Source: a virus
Length of the DNA: 28,597 nucleotides
IMG/VR virus record: IMGVR_UViG_3300037961_006528
Location: 1-28,597 of that record
Strand: one strand, 5' to 3'
In this document: in pieces, positions 15,779 to 24,206 of the stretch
Numbering within the stretch: position 1 is the stretch's first letter
How the letters are laid out: each line of letters begins with the position of its first letter
The notes under the pieces: generated by a model
Told to the model about the DNA's origin: nothing
What the model saw: the letters and a program-made list of their open reading frames with translations, nothing else
Database searches by the model: none
Made by a program: the position numbers and the translations under genes

Positions 15779-16098
15779 TGGCAAGATACACAGACATACC
15801 TATATTTCAGGCACCACAACAATATAAAACAATGCCTAAAAAAAGATATTATGGTACAACTAAATATCCAGAGGTACCTTTATCATTTGAAGATATTTAT
15901 GTTACAGTTGAGATAGGTGATAGGTTTGATCAATTAGCATTACAATACTATGGTGAACCTTCTTTTTGGTGGATTATTTCTATTGCAAATGGTAATTTTA
16001 ATCAAGGATCTTATTTTCCAACCCCTGGTTCTCAAATTAGAATACCATCACAAATTGGACCTATATTAGCTCAATTTAAGGAATTAAATGAATTTTAA
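15778..16098 (+). CDS. 53: Baseplate wedge protein, gp53-like with LysM-type fold
   Basis: A 106-residue protein. Its core (about residues 40–92) reads FEDIYVTVEIGDRFDQLALQ, then YYGEPSFWWIISIANG and a PGSQIRIP end. This is the LysM-like 'tail protein X/gp53' pattern: a strand, a helix ending LAxxYYGxxxxWWxI, then a loop and strand. In T4, gp53 joins wedges to the hub. Here the protein is about half the T4 length (196), keeping only the LysM-like part. One-base overlap with the upstream gene and 5 nt to the hub gene show tight coupling with the baseplate hub. Confidence 0.7.
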   Translation: MARYTDIPIFQAPQQYKTMPKKRYYGTTKYPEVPLSFEDIYVTVEIGDRFDQLALQYYGEPSFWWIISIANGNFNQGSYFPTPGSQIRIPSQIGPILAQFKELNEF

Positions 16099-16103
16099 AA
16101 GTT

Positions 16104-19100
16104 ATGATTGGAAATATAGTAGGGGAGAGATTTGACGAACGAGTAATCAAAGCCATAAATGCAAGGCAAAAATTGTTTGGTAGTGGCTTTAATATTTCTA
16201 GAACCCCACAACAAATACAATATTTAAATAATAGAAACGCTTGGCTAAAAATGGCTTCTGGTGTTTATATTATGGGTGATAATACATTAGTAGATTTTAA
16301 TGCTAAAGACCCAGATGTAAAAATTAATACCCCTGGTACTTATAATACTTTAGATGTTGATGTAGATAATAATAACACCCCAGATGGAGTTGATAGATTA
16401 AAAAAAATAGGGATTAATGATACCCAAAATTTTGTTGGTAATCAATTAGCCCAAAAAACAGTTCTATTTAATACATTATCAGAAGCACAATTTAATGCGG
16501 ATGGTACTTTTGCTGGTTATAAATTTAGAAGTGGAGTAAGTAAAACTTCAAATTTATATAATAATAGTGCTTATGGTTTAGGAGGTTCTGATTTTGGTTT
16601 AAATCCAGCTCCTGGTTTAATAGATGCTAACATAGAATGTATAAATAGAGGTTCAATAAGAAAGGCACAAGTTACTCTTAAAGCTTTTAATAAATTTCAA
16701 TTTGAATTATTAGAATTAGTTTATCTTCGTTTAGGATACACAGTAATGTTAGAATGGGGATTTGATAAATACATAGATGATAAAGGTAAACTACAATCAG
16801 TAGGTAATACAATAATTGAAAATAATTGGTTTAAATCAAATTCACTTAATAGTACACAAATTTATACTGAAATTGAAAAAAATAGACAAAAATATTTTTA
16901 CCATTACGAAGGATTTTTAGGTAGGGTAACTAATTTCAACTGGCAATTTAATTCTGATGGAAGTTATGATATTTCCCTTGATTTAATTACTCAAGGTGAT
17001 GTGATAGAATCATTAACCGCTAGAAGTAAAACAACAGCAATATCAGCTGCTGATGTAGAAAGTCAAACTGAAGGATTTTTATTTGGTATAGGTGCTAATG
17101 AATATTTAAAAGAATTAAATGATGAATCTGATTCAACATTAGTCAGTAATGCTTCTAAAGATAAATTTTCTGCTTTTTTATATAAAAAAATAAGAGATAC
17201 TGATTGGAAAGCAAGAGAAGAAGGTGTAAATAAAAAAGGACCTTATTATAGTTTTACAGTTTCTAGAAATCATTACTTACAAGGTGGCTGGTTTTCTTCC
17301 GAATTTCCAGAATTAGCTGACCCTAAATATTCATATTATATGACAATAGGGGAATTATTAAATCAAGTTCAAAATCTATTAATTCCTAGTTTAGTTAAAG
17401 AATCACCTGAAAAAATGTTAAAAGTTGAAAATGATATCAACTTAAATGTTTGTAGTAATTATCCAAATTTAATTTCATTTGATCCTAGAGTTTGTTTAAT
17501 TAAACCATTTTTTGTACAAGGTTCTGGAGAAAACGCTCCTAAAAACTTTAGAATAACTTATCCTGAATATTTAAATGATTTACTTGATTTTACTGCTCAA
17601 AATGGTGATGTGGTATATGGTAGAGTAATGAACATTTATGTTAACTTTGAATTCATTTCAGAATGTTTAGCTCAAACAAGTGAAAAAGGTGAAATTTCAA
17701 TTTTTAAATTTTTAGAAAAAGTAATAGTAGGTGTAAATAGAGCTTTAGCTAATGTAATTGAATTAGAAGTAATATTAAAAGATGATGTTACAATAACTAT
17801 TATTGACAATAAAGAGGTTCCTGGGTTATTACCTAAATTAGATGATACTTTAGAAGTTTTTGGGTATGACCCAAAAGATAAATCATCCAATTTTGTTAGA
17901 GATATTAATTTCCAAACAGAAATTACCCCTGATTTAACAGCCCAAATATCAATAGGTGCAACAGCACAAGGAGGATCTACAAAAAATTATGATGGAACAG
18001 CATTTTCGGCTTGGAATATTGGTTTATTAGATAGAGCTAAACCCGCTATTGCTGAAATTGAAGTAGATGAAACTAATGATCCTGCTTTAACTGATGAAGA
18101 AGAATCAATCTGGGATAATGCCCCAGTTGCTAGTATTTCTGCTGGTGCAATTGGATTAGCAATTGTTTCTTTAGCTAACCCTGTTACTGCAGTAGCTGGT
18201 GGTATTAATCTTTTTAGAGATAGTAGAAAAAATAAAAATGCACAAAATGCTGAGGTAGTTGATAAATTAAAAGAAATTAAAAATCCTAAATTTAAAGGAT
18301 TTACTTATTATGGAATTAATTATTCTCAATATGTTACAATTGTAAAAACATATAATAAAGCTGCTGCAACATTAAAAACTTTCTATACAGCTTTAAATGC
18401 TGGATCTGGAGGGAGATTAACTAGTGCAGTCAAAACAGTAAAAGGATGGTTTTATAATGAGGAAGCACAATATAGTTCTAATTATTATTTATATTTAGTA
18501 AGGGCTTTTAGTGGTGAAATTGATATAGATGCTCCAAATGGTGGAATAAAATCTATAGAAGTAAAACCTGGTAAAACATTATATAGTGAGTTAGATGAAA
18601 CGTTTTTTGAGGAAGGACATCAAAGTTTTAAAGCTTTTATAAATACCCAAAATGATATTTTATTTAAACAAACAAGAAATCCATCTAACCAAATAGGTTT
18701 TATTCCTGTAACTTTAGGACTTGAAGTAGATGGAATTTCAGGAGTAAAAATATATAATGGAATGAAATTAAGACAGGGATTTTTACCTGCTCAATATAAT
18801 GAAGCTTTAAAATTTATAATTAAAAAAGTAAATCATACAATATCTGACAATGATTGGTCTACTAATTTAGATGCCTTAGCATTCCCTAATATTAACCCAG
18901 AACAAGGTCAACCATTTTCTACTTTTGGTAGTAGTAATAATTTACTCAACTCAGTTCCATTTGTTGAAGATAAGGGACCTAAAACAGATTTTTTATTTAG
19001 AGATTTTCTAATTATTGATAATAGAACAGAAAATAATGTAAAAATAAATGAAGATACTTTTGGGAAAAGAATATCAATTCTTGAAGCAGTAAATTATTTA

Positions 19101-19805
19101 AACCCTGATGTTAGGGGTCCATTTCAATCATTTTTTAATGATCTAAAAGAAAATTATAATGGTTATAGATTATTTATTAATGCCGTTTATAGAAGTTTTG
19201 AACGATCAGAACAATTAAAACAACAAAACCCAGGTAATGCTGATGCTGGAAGATCTAAACATAATTATTCCGGTGCAATTGATTTTTCTATACAGGATCC
19301 TAGAGGTAGATGGTTTAAAAAAGCAGAAAGAGCACCTTGGATTGAACAAGGTATTGTAAGCACAGCTAAAAAATATGGAATTGAATGGGGAGGTAATTTT
19401 GCTGGGTATGTTGATTCTGTTCATTTCTTTGTTCCATTTAATATCAATACAGCATATGAAAATGCAGAAGCTGATAATGAGGGTAAACCAATATCTAAAT
19501 GGGATACACAAAAAACAAAATTAAAAGGCAAACCATCATTACGATTTAATATAAATAAATTAAAAAGGAATGATACAAGACCAATAAAAAATAGACGTGA
19601 TTTAGATGAGATAATATATGAAAGTATAATGGACTATCAACTTCCAAATGGTGAAATTAAAACTTTTAAAACAACAGCTAATAGAACAACCCGAACTAAT
19701 TGGGCTAATGGAAAATCCCATACTGAGAATATTAGAAGAACAATCCAAAAAGCACAAGATAAAAATGAAAGAATAATAACTGAATATTTAAATGATAATT
19801 TTTAA
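16104..19805 (+). CDS. Baseplate hub protein fused to M15 peptidase
   Basis: A 1233-residue multidomain hub. Residues about 170–310 have the gp27-like hub pattern: PAPGLIDANIECINRGSIRK, a LELVYLRLGYTVMLEWGFDK strand-helix and a GFLGRVTNFNWQF strand. A hydrophobic stretch lies at about 675–705. The C-terminal region (about 985–1125) is a zinc D,D/L,D-carboxypeptidase-type M15 domain. It has SKHNYSGAID (His1053, Asp1060) and EWGGNFAGYVDSVHF (Asp1104, His1107), that is SxHxxGxAxD plus WGGxF…DxxHF. By analogy with T4 gp5 lysozyme it probably cuts peptidoglycan, here the peptide stem rather than the glycan, during tail penetration. The tail (about 1125–1233) is basic and of unknown role. Zn ligands and catalytic Asp are all present, so activity is expected. 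Confidence 0.8.
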   Translation: MIGNIVGERFDERVIKAINARQKLFGSGFNISRTPQQIQYLNNRNAWLKMASGVYIMGDNTLVDFNAKDPDVKINTPGTYNTLDVDVDNNNTPDGVDRLKKIGINDTQNFVGNQLAQKTVLFNTLSEAQFNADGTFAGYKFRSGVSKTSNLYNNSAYGLGGSDFGLNPAPGLIDANIECINRGSIRKAQVTLKAFNKFQFELLELVYLRLGYTVMLEWGFDKYIDDKGKLQSVGNTIIENNWFKSNSLNSTQIYTEIEKNRQKYFYHYEGFLGRVTNFNWQFNSDGSYDISLDLITQGDVIESLTARSKTTAISAADVESQTEGFLFGIGANEYLKELNDESDSTLVSNASKDKFSAFLYKKIRDTDWKAREEGVNKKGPYYSFTVSRNHYLQGGWFSSEFPELADPKYSYYMTIGELLNQVQNLLIPSLVKESPEKMLKVENDINLNVCSNYPNLISFDPRVCLIKPFFVQGSGENAPKNFRITYPEYLNDLLDFTAQNGDVVYGRVMNIYVNFEFISECLAQTSEKGEISIFKFLEKVIVGVNRALANVIELEVILKDDVTITIIDNKEVPGLLPKLDDTLEVFGYDPKDKSSNFVRDINFQTEITPDLTAQISIGATAQGGSTKNYDGTAFSAWNIGLLDRAKPAIAEIEVDETNDPALTDEEESIWDNAPVASISAGAIGLAIVSLANPVTAVAGGINLFRDSRKNKNAQNAEVVDKLKEIKNPKFKGFTYYGINYSQYVTIVKTYNKAAATLKTFYTALNAGSGGRLTSAVKTVKGWFYNEEAQYSSNYYLYLVRAFSGEIDIDAPNGGIKSIEVKPGKTLYSELDETFFEEGHQSFKAFINTQNDILFKQTRNPSNQIGFIPVTLGLEVDGISGVKIYNGMKLRQGFLPAQYNEALKFIIKKVNHTISDNDWSTNLDALAFPNINPEQGQPFSTFGSSNNLLNSVPFVEDKGPKTDFLFRDFLIIDNRTENNVKINEDTFGKRISILEAVNYLNPDVRGPFQSFFNDLKENYNGYRLFINAVYRSFERSEQLKQQNPGNADAGRSKHNYSGAIDFSIQDPRGRWFKKAERAPWIEQGIVSTAKKYGIEWGGNFAGYVDSVHFFVPFNINTAYENAEADNEGKPISKWDTQKTKLKGKPSLRFNINKLKRNDTRPIKNRRDLDEIIYESIMDYQLPNGEIKTFKTTANRTTRTNWANGKSHTENIRRTIQKAQDKNERIITEYLNDNF

Positions 19806-19808
19806 TAA

Positions 19809-20474
19809 ATGTATTATCCAAAATCACAAATAATAGAAAATAAAACAGCTAATCCTGGTGAATTTATAGATCCAAGAACGGGAAAAGAATATACTGGTGC
19901 TTATTTTGAAACATCTGCTGGTGAATTTTATACTGGAAAAAACCCACAAGATTATCCTAATAGACAAATTATACCTAATTCAAATGATTCATTAACAAGA
20001 AATACCCAAGATACTGAAATTAGACCAGAGTCATATTATGTTGTAGATGATGTTTATTATTATGCTAAAAATAGAGATACTAATTTAAAGTCACCCAGAC
20101 CACCAAAATTTTCACAACCTCACCCAACAGAAAAAGATTATCAAATTGGAGAATTTCAAAGATATTTTTGTAAAAAAACAAATGAAAACAAAATAATTGA
20201 AGTTAACCAACAAGAATATCAATTATTTGCTAGCAAAAGTCCTAATGTTCAATGGGAATTTTATCAACCTTTATCCATTAATTGGAATTTAGTAGGTAAA
20301 AAAGAAGTAATTTCATCGGTTAATGAAAATATTGTATTCTTATTAGAAAAAAGAAATAGTTATTTTGGTTTTTTTAATTATTTTAAAGGTAACTTTTCCC
20401 AATATCAAATCGAGGATATAAAAAAAATAGATGAAGTTATACAAGTAAGTAGAGAAGAGAGTGGAGGTTACTAA
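19809..20474 (+). CDS. Probable virion/baseplate-associated protein, unknown
   Basis: A 221-residue, Tyr/Asn/Lys-rich protein 3 nt after the hub gene and therefore in the same operon. The N-terminus (residues 15–50) has a short internal near-repeat (GEFIDPRTGKEYTGAYFET, then AGEFYTGKNPQDYP), reminiscent of small beta-structured modules in marine T4-like virion proteins. The middle has DYQIGEFQRYFCKKTNENK. There is no signal peptide; a Phe-rich stretch near 180–192 is too short to call a membrane helix. Function is unknown; a tail or baseplate accessory role is inferred only from its place. It is the last gene of the structural block. Confidence 0.6.
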   Translation: MYYPKSQIIENKTANPGEFIDPRTGKEYTGAYFETSAGEFYTGKNPQDYPNRQIIPNSNDSLTRNTQDTEIRPESYYVVDDVYYYAKNRDTNLKSPRPPKFSQPHPTEKDYQIGEFQRYFCKKTNENKIIEVNQQEYQLFASKSPNVQWEFYQPLSINWNLVGKKEVISSVNENIVFLLEKRNSYFGFFNYFKGNFSQYQIEDIKKIDEVIQVSREESGGY

Positions 20475-20505
20475 ATAGGTTATTATATTAGAGTAAAATG
20501 GTTGT

Positions 20506-21780
20506 ATGTATTGGCTTATAGAAGACAATGACAAATTAGAGGTTTTAATTAATAGTGGTTATAAAAAAGCGTTTATCGATATAATCCCAAGTGATCATAT
20601 TGAACATCCTGTTTATAATTCTATTAGTTTATTGTATATTCGCCCGCTAGAAGCGGATAAAGGGTATATGCTAGGTATTAACCATGATGAAGTTATTAGT
20701 GTTAATAAAACACGTATAGACACATTATTATCAAAGTTTGATACATTATATTGTGTAGATAAAAAAGAACTATTACATTATTTGCCACTAAAAACTCTCT
20801 ATGACATTAATGTATTTCCTAATACGTATATACGACCGCTAACATCAACTCACAACATTTATTATAGTAGATATCCTAAAGGAGAAAACATAAATAATAT
20901 AATACCCGTAGTAAAGCACTACGAGATGTGTGAGGAATTATTTTATAATATTAATACGCAAGACGTATTTAACTTAAAACCAACAGATTATGCCAGATTC
21001 TACAATGACAGAGTTTCAGTGGTGTTCAACGCTATCGAACGAAATGGATTACAGATACATTTACAACGATTTGAGCGACATTTTTACAGAGAAGTACACG
21101 ATAGAGTACACACTAGATACAACACCAAAACATTAACAACTAGACCAAGTAATAAATTCAAAGGAGTAAACTATGCAGCACTTAATAAACAAAATGGATG
21201 TAGGAAATCTTTTATACCAAGTAATGATATTTTGTATGAGATTGATATTAGCGCTTATCATCCTAGCTTGTCTTGCCGCCTCATTGATTATAATTTCCCC
21301 ACTAGCGATATTCATAGTCACTTACAATCACTTTACGGAGTAAGTTATGCTAAGGCAAAAGAATTAACATTTAAACAATTATACGGAGGTGTATTTAAAG
21401 AATATGAGCACCTGGAATATTTTAGTAAAATAAAAGAGTATATACATAATATGTGGCTCGATTTTTATAGAGGAGAGGACATTGTGTGTCCTATTTCAAA
21501 TTATGTTTATCAAAGAGATTACTATAAAGAAATGAATCCTCAAAAATTGTTTAATTATTTGTTGCAAAACTTGGAGACCTCAATGAACGTTCGTATACTA
21601 TGGGATATATTAAAGTTACTAAGAGGTAAAAAAACGAAATTAGTACTATATACGTATGATTCATTTTTATTTGATTTTAGTGAAGAGGATTCAAGTGTTT
21701 TAGAAGATATTCATAACGTTTTTAAAAAATATAAATTAAATATAAAAGTTAAACAAGGAAATGATTACGACTTTGGATAA
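20506..21780 (+). CDS. Compact family-A-type DNA polymerase without evident exonuclease
   Basis: A 424-residue protein with the three family A palm/finger motifs. Motif A is EIDISAYHPS (Asp247), motif B is AKELTFKQLYGG (Lys285 to Gly294, the exact AKxxxFxxxYG spacing of Pol I), and motif C is YTYDSFLFDF (Asp385). Both metal-binding aspartates and the motif B lysine are kept, but the Pol I motif C HDE reads YDS and the motif A glutamate position is His252. Distances between motifs (38 and 100 residues) are shorter than in E. coli Pol I (53 and 124). Residues 20–130 resemble a worn 3'-5' exonuclease domain but lack the DxE motif. It starts the replication block. Rhodothermus phage RM378, which as I remember has polymerase and exonuclease on separate genes, is a precedent. 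Confidence 0.75.
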   Translation: MYWLIEDNDKLEVLINSGYKKAFIDIIPSDHIEHPVYNSISLLYIRPLEADKGYMLGINHDEVISVNKTRIDTLLSKFDTLYCVDKKELLHYLPLKTLYDINVFPNTYIRPLTSTHNIYYSRYPKGENINNIIPVVKHYEMCEELFYNINTQDVFNLKPTDYARFYNDRVSVVFNAIERNGLQIHLQRFERHFYREVHDRVHTRYNTKTLTTRPSNKFKGVNYAALNKQNGCRKSFIPSNDILYEIDISAYHPSLSCRLIDYNFPTSDIHSHLQSLYGVSYAKAKELTFKQLYGGVFKEYEHLEYFSKIKEYIHNMWLDFYRGEDIVCPISNYVYQRDYYKEMNPQKLFNYLLQNLETSMNVRILWDILKLLRGKKTKLVLYTYDSFLFDFSEEDSSVLEDIHNVFKKYKLNIKVKQGNDYDFG

Positions 21781-22228
21781 AAAAAGCAGTATGTATAACA
21801 CGAATTATGACGTTATTACGTCTGTACAAAATTTAGGAGATTTGAATAATAAATTATTCTGTACATTTACTGATTTAGATAGTTTAGATAACTTGATTAA
21901 TGAAATAACTTCCAAGTATACTATTATCTATAATAAATTATTTATTTTAGAAATAGTTGGCAAAGAAGAATATGTTGTAACATATAATGTTGATCAAGGT
22001 AATGTTCATACTATTCCTGAAAATACTATTCTTGTTCATAGAAAAAAAGAATCAAATACTTTATATACAATTAATGCTCTAAATGAGCTAATAAAAAAAT
22101 TAAATGGTGGCGTAGTAGATACTTCCTATCAGGTTGATTGGCAACACTATAAAAATTGTATACTACTTACCCAACATAACGAACTAAACCAATTAAATAC
22201 AAAAATTTATAAAATAATTGAAGTATAG
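21761..22228 (+). CDS. Small conserved-looking protein of unknown function
   Basis: A 155-residue protein beginning inside the end of the polymerase gene (20-nt overlap in another frame). A second ATG ten codons later (21791) would remove the overlap, so the start is uncertain. It has one Trp and is rich in Asn, Ile and Leu. The C-terminal third (LYTINALNELIKKLNGGVVD, then a WQHYKNCILLT strand and KIYKIIEV) seems to be its ordered core. No catalytic motif is visible. It lies between polymerase and ssDNA-binding protein, so a replication accessory role is possible but not shown. Confidence 0.6.
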   Translation: MITTLDKKSSMYNTNYDVITSVQNLGDLNNKLFCTFTDLDSLDNLINEITSKYTIIYNKLFILEIVGKEEYVVTYNVDQGNVHTIPENTILVHRKKESNTLYTINALNELIKKLNGGVVDTSYQVDWQHYKNCILLTQHNELNQLNTKIYKIIEV

Positions 22229-22248
22229 TTTGGATTAGCAAAAAAGGT

Positions 22249-22256
22249 TATTTATA
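22249..22256 (+). promoter_or_regulatory. TATTTATA upstream of gp32-like gene
   Basis: The octamer core of the late-gene box occurs 28 nt before the gp32-like ATG, but the flanks differ (GGT before, TTAATG after). It is a weak candidate for the same or a related promoter class. Confidence 0.25.
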
Positions 22257-22284
22257 TTAATGTTACAAAAAAAAGTTATAAATT

Positions 22285-23127
22285 ATGGACTTATCAATGC
22301 TTAAACAGAAGTTGGACACACTCCAACAAAAACAATCCACTGGTCAAAAAAGAGATTATAGTTTGACATTTTGGAGACCTACTGTAGGTAAACAACAGAT
22401 TAGGATAGTACCTAGTGCTTTTAATCCTAAAAACCCATTTTCAGAACTTAAATTCTATTATGGTATTACAAATAAAGTTATGGTTTCACCACTTAATTTT
22501 GGTGAGAAGGATCCAATTGCTTTATTTGCTAGTAAATTAAGAGAAGAGTATAATAAAGAAAATTATATTCTAGCTAAAAAATTGGATCCAAAAACTAGAA
22601 TCTTTGCACCTGTAGTAGTTAGAGGTGAAGAAGATAAAGGTGTTAGACTATGGCAATTCGGAAAGTTAATTTATGAAGAATTACTTTCATTAGCTGTAGA
22701 TGAAGAAATCGGTGATTACACTGATATTGTAAATGGTAGAGACCTTACTATTGAAACAGTTGGTCCTGAATCTACAGGAACTAATTATAATAAATCTTCT
22801 GTAAGGGTTAGATTAAAGCAATCACCATTGAGTGAAGATGCTGCTTTAGTAGAAAAATGGACTAAAGAACAACCTGATCCAACTAAGGAATTTAAAAGAT
22901 TTACTTTTGATGAAATGAAAACTGCTTTAGAAAAGTGGTTATCACCTGAGGAAGGAGAAGAAGGTGATATTATATCTGAACCAGCTGTAGAATTTGATGG
23001 TAAACCTGAACCTAGCAAATTTCAATTAGATACTTCTAAAGCTAAAAAAACAAAGGAAGATAAATTTGATTCTTTATTTGATGAGAATAGTCAAGTAGAG
23101 GATAAACATGACGATTTACCCTTTTAA
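22285..23127 (+). CDS. 32: ssDNA-binding protein, T4 gp32-like
   Basis: Coats single-stranded DNA in replication and recombination. The 280-residue protein (T4 gp32, 301) has an N-terminal helical arm (MLKQKLDTLQQKQ), an OB-like core starting LTFWRPTVGKQQIRIVPS (about residues 28–45), a PLNFGEKDPIALFASKLREE segment (about 69–88), and an acidic C-terminus ending DDLPF. That last tip resembles the DDDIPF tail of bacterial SSB, which recruits partners. It has no cysteine at all, so the T4 gp32 zinc site (one His and three Cys) is absent. It sits directly before uvsX with 2 nt between, consistent with joint control of recombination proteins. Confidence 0.88.
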   Translation: MDLSMLKQKLDTLQQKQSTGQKRDYSLTFWRPTVGKQQIRIVPSAFNPKNPFSELKFYYGITNKVMVSPLNFGEKDPIALFASKLREEYNKENYILAKKLDPKTRIFAPVVVRGEEDKGVRLWQFGKLIYEELLSLAVDEEIGDYTDIVNGRDLTIETVGPESTGTNYNKSSVRVRLKQSPLSEDAALVEKWTKEQPDPTKEFKRFTFDEMKTALEKWLSPEEGEEGDIISEPAVEFDGKPEPSKFQLDTSKAKKTKEDKFDSLFDENSQVEDKHDDLPF

Positions 23128-23129
23128 TT

Positions 23130-24203
23130 ATGGCTAGAAAGAAGAAATCATTGTCAGCAGCAGTGTCTGCTGAGATACAGGCTAACTTTGACTTAAATAA
23201 ATTTAAATCTAAAAAAGGTTTAGATAAAAATATTAAGTTTAAAGAACAAGAATGGATTCCACTTTCCCCTGCCTTTAGAGACGTTACGTCTGTACCAGGT
23301 ATTCCTATGGGGCATATAGTTTTACTTAGAGGTCATTCGGACACTGGTAAAACTACAGCAATGATCGAAGCAGCAGTATCCGCTCAAAACAATGGGATAC
23401 TGCCTGTTTTTATCATTACTGAGATGAAATGGAATTGGGAACATGCAATCCAAATGGGGTTAGATATCAAAGTAGAAAGAGATGATAATGGAGAAATTAC
23501 TAATTATGATGGTAATTTTATCTATGTTGATAGAGAAACTATTCATTCTATTGAAGACGTAGCTGGATTTATTTTAGATTTAATGGACGAACAAAAGAAA
23601 GGTAATTTACCTTATGACTTATTATTCTTATGGGATAGTATTGGTTCAGTACCTTGTGAAATGTCACTTAAATCAAATAAAAATAATAATGAATGGAATG
23701 CAGGTGCTATGTCAACTCAATTTGGTAATAATGTAAATCAAAAAATTACATTATCAAGAAAAGAATCTTCACCATTTACTAATACATTAGTTTGTGTTAA
23801 TAAAGTTTGGACATTAAAACCAGAATCACCTATGGGTAAACCTAAATTAATGAATAAGGGTGGTTATGCAATGTGGTTTGATTCAACATTTGTAGTTACA
23901 TTTGGTAATATTATGTCTGCAGGTACATCTAAAATTAAAGCAATTAAAGATGGTAAGCAGGTAGAATTTGCTAAACGAGCTAATTTACAAATTGATAAAA
24001 ACCATATTAATGGTGTTACTACTAGAGGTAGAATTGTAATGACACCTCATGGTTTTATTAATGATGATCCAAACGAACTTAAAAAGTACAAAAATGACAA
24101 TGCTCAAGATTGGTCTAAAATATTAGGTGGTATGGATTTTGATGTAGTAGAAGAAGGAGAAGAAATCCGAGATATTTCTCATTATGAGAAAGAACCAGAC
24201 TAA
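23130..24203 (+). CDS. uvsX: RecA-like recombinase, UvsX
   Basis: A strand-exchange ATPase of recombination-dependent replication and repair; 357 residues (T4 UvsX, 391). Walker A is GHSDTGKT at residues 68–75. A catalytic-glutamate-like TEMKW follows the next strand (about residue 96). Walker B is LLFLWDSIGS with Asp169. An EWNAGAMSTQFG segment precedes loop L1, and loop L2 lies near the KGGYAMWFDST segment. An acidic C-terminal tail (EEGEEIRD…) resembles that of UvsX/RecA. It is packed between gp32 and the 5' nuclease with 2- and 3-nt gaps, so it is one operon. Confidence 0.93.
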   Translation: MARKKKSLSAAVSAEIQANFDLNKFKSKKGLDKNIKFKEQEWIPLSPAFRDVTSVPGIPMGHIVLLRGHSDTGKTTAMIEAAVSAQNNGILPVFIITEMKWNWEHAIQMGLDIKVERDDNGEITNYDGNFIYVDRETIHSIEDVAGFILDLMDEQKKGNLPYDLLFLWDSIGSVPCEMSLKSNKNNNEWNAGAMSTQFGNNVNQKITLSRKESSPFTNTLVCVNKVWTLKPESPMGKPKLMNKGGYAMWFDSTFVVTFGNIMSAGTSKIKAIKDGKQVEFAKRANLQIDKNHINGVTTRGRIVMTPHGFINDDPNELKKYKNDNAQDWSKILGGMDFDVVEEGEEIRDISHYEKEPD

Positions 24204-24206
24204 AAT

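Noticed and set aside
21238-21270. Reading the polymerase motif A (DISAYHPS) as a family B polymerase motif
   Set aside because: It resembles DxxSLYPS, but motif B (AKxxxFxxxYG) has the exact family A spacing and motif C aligns with the family A HDE strand.
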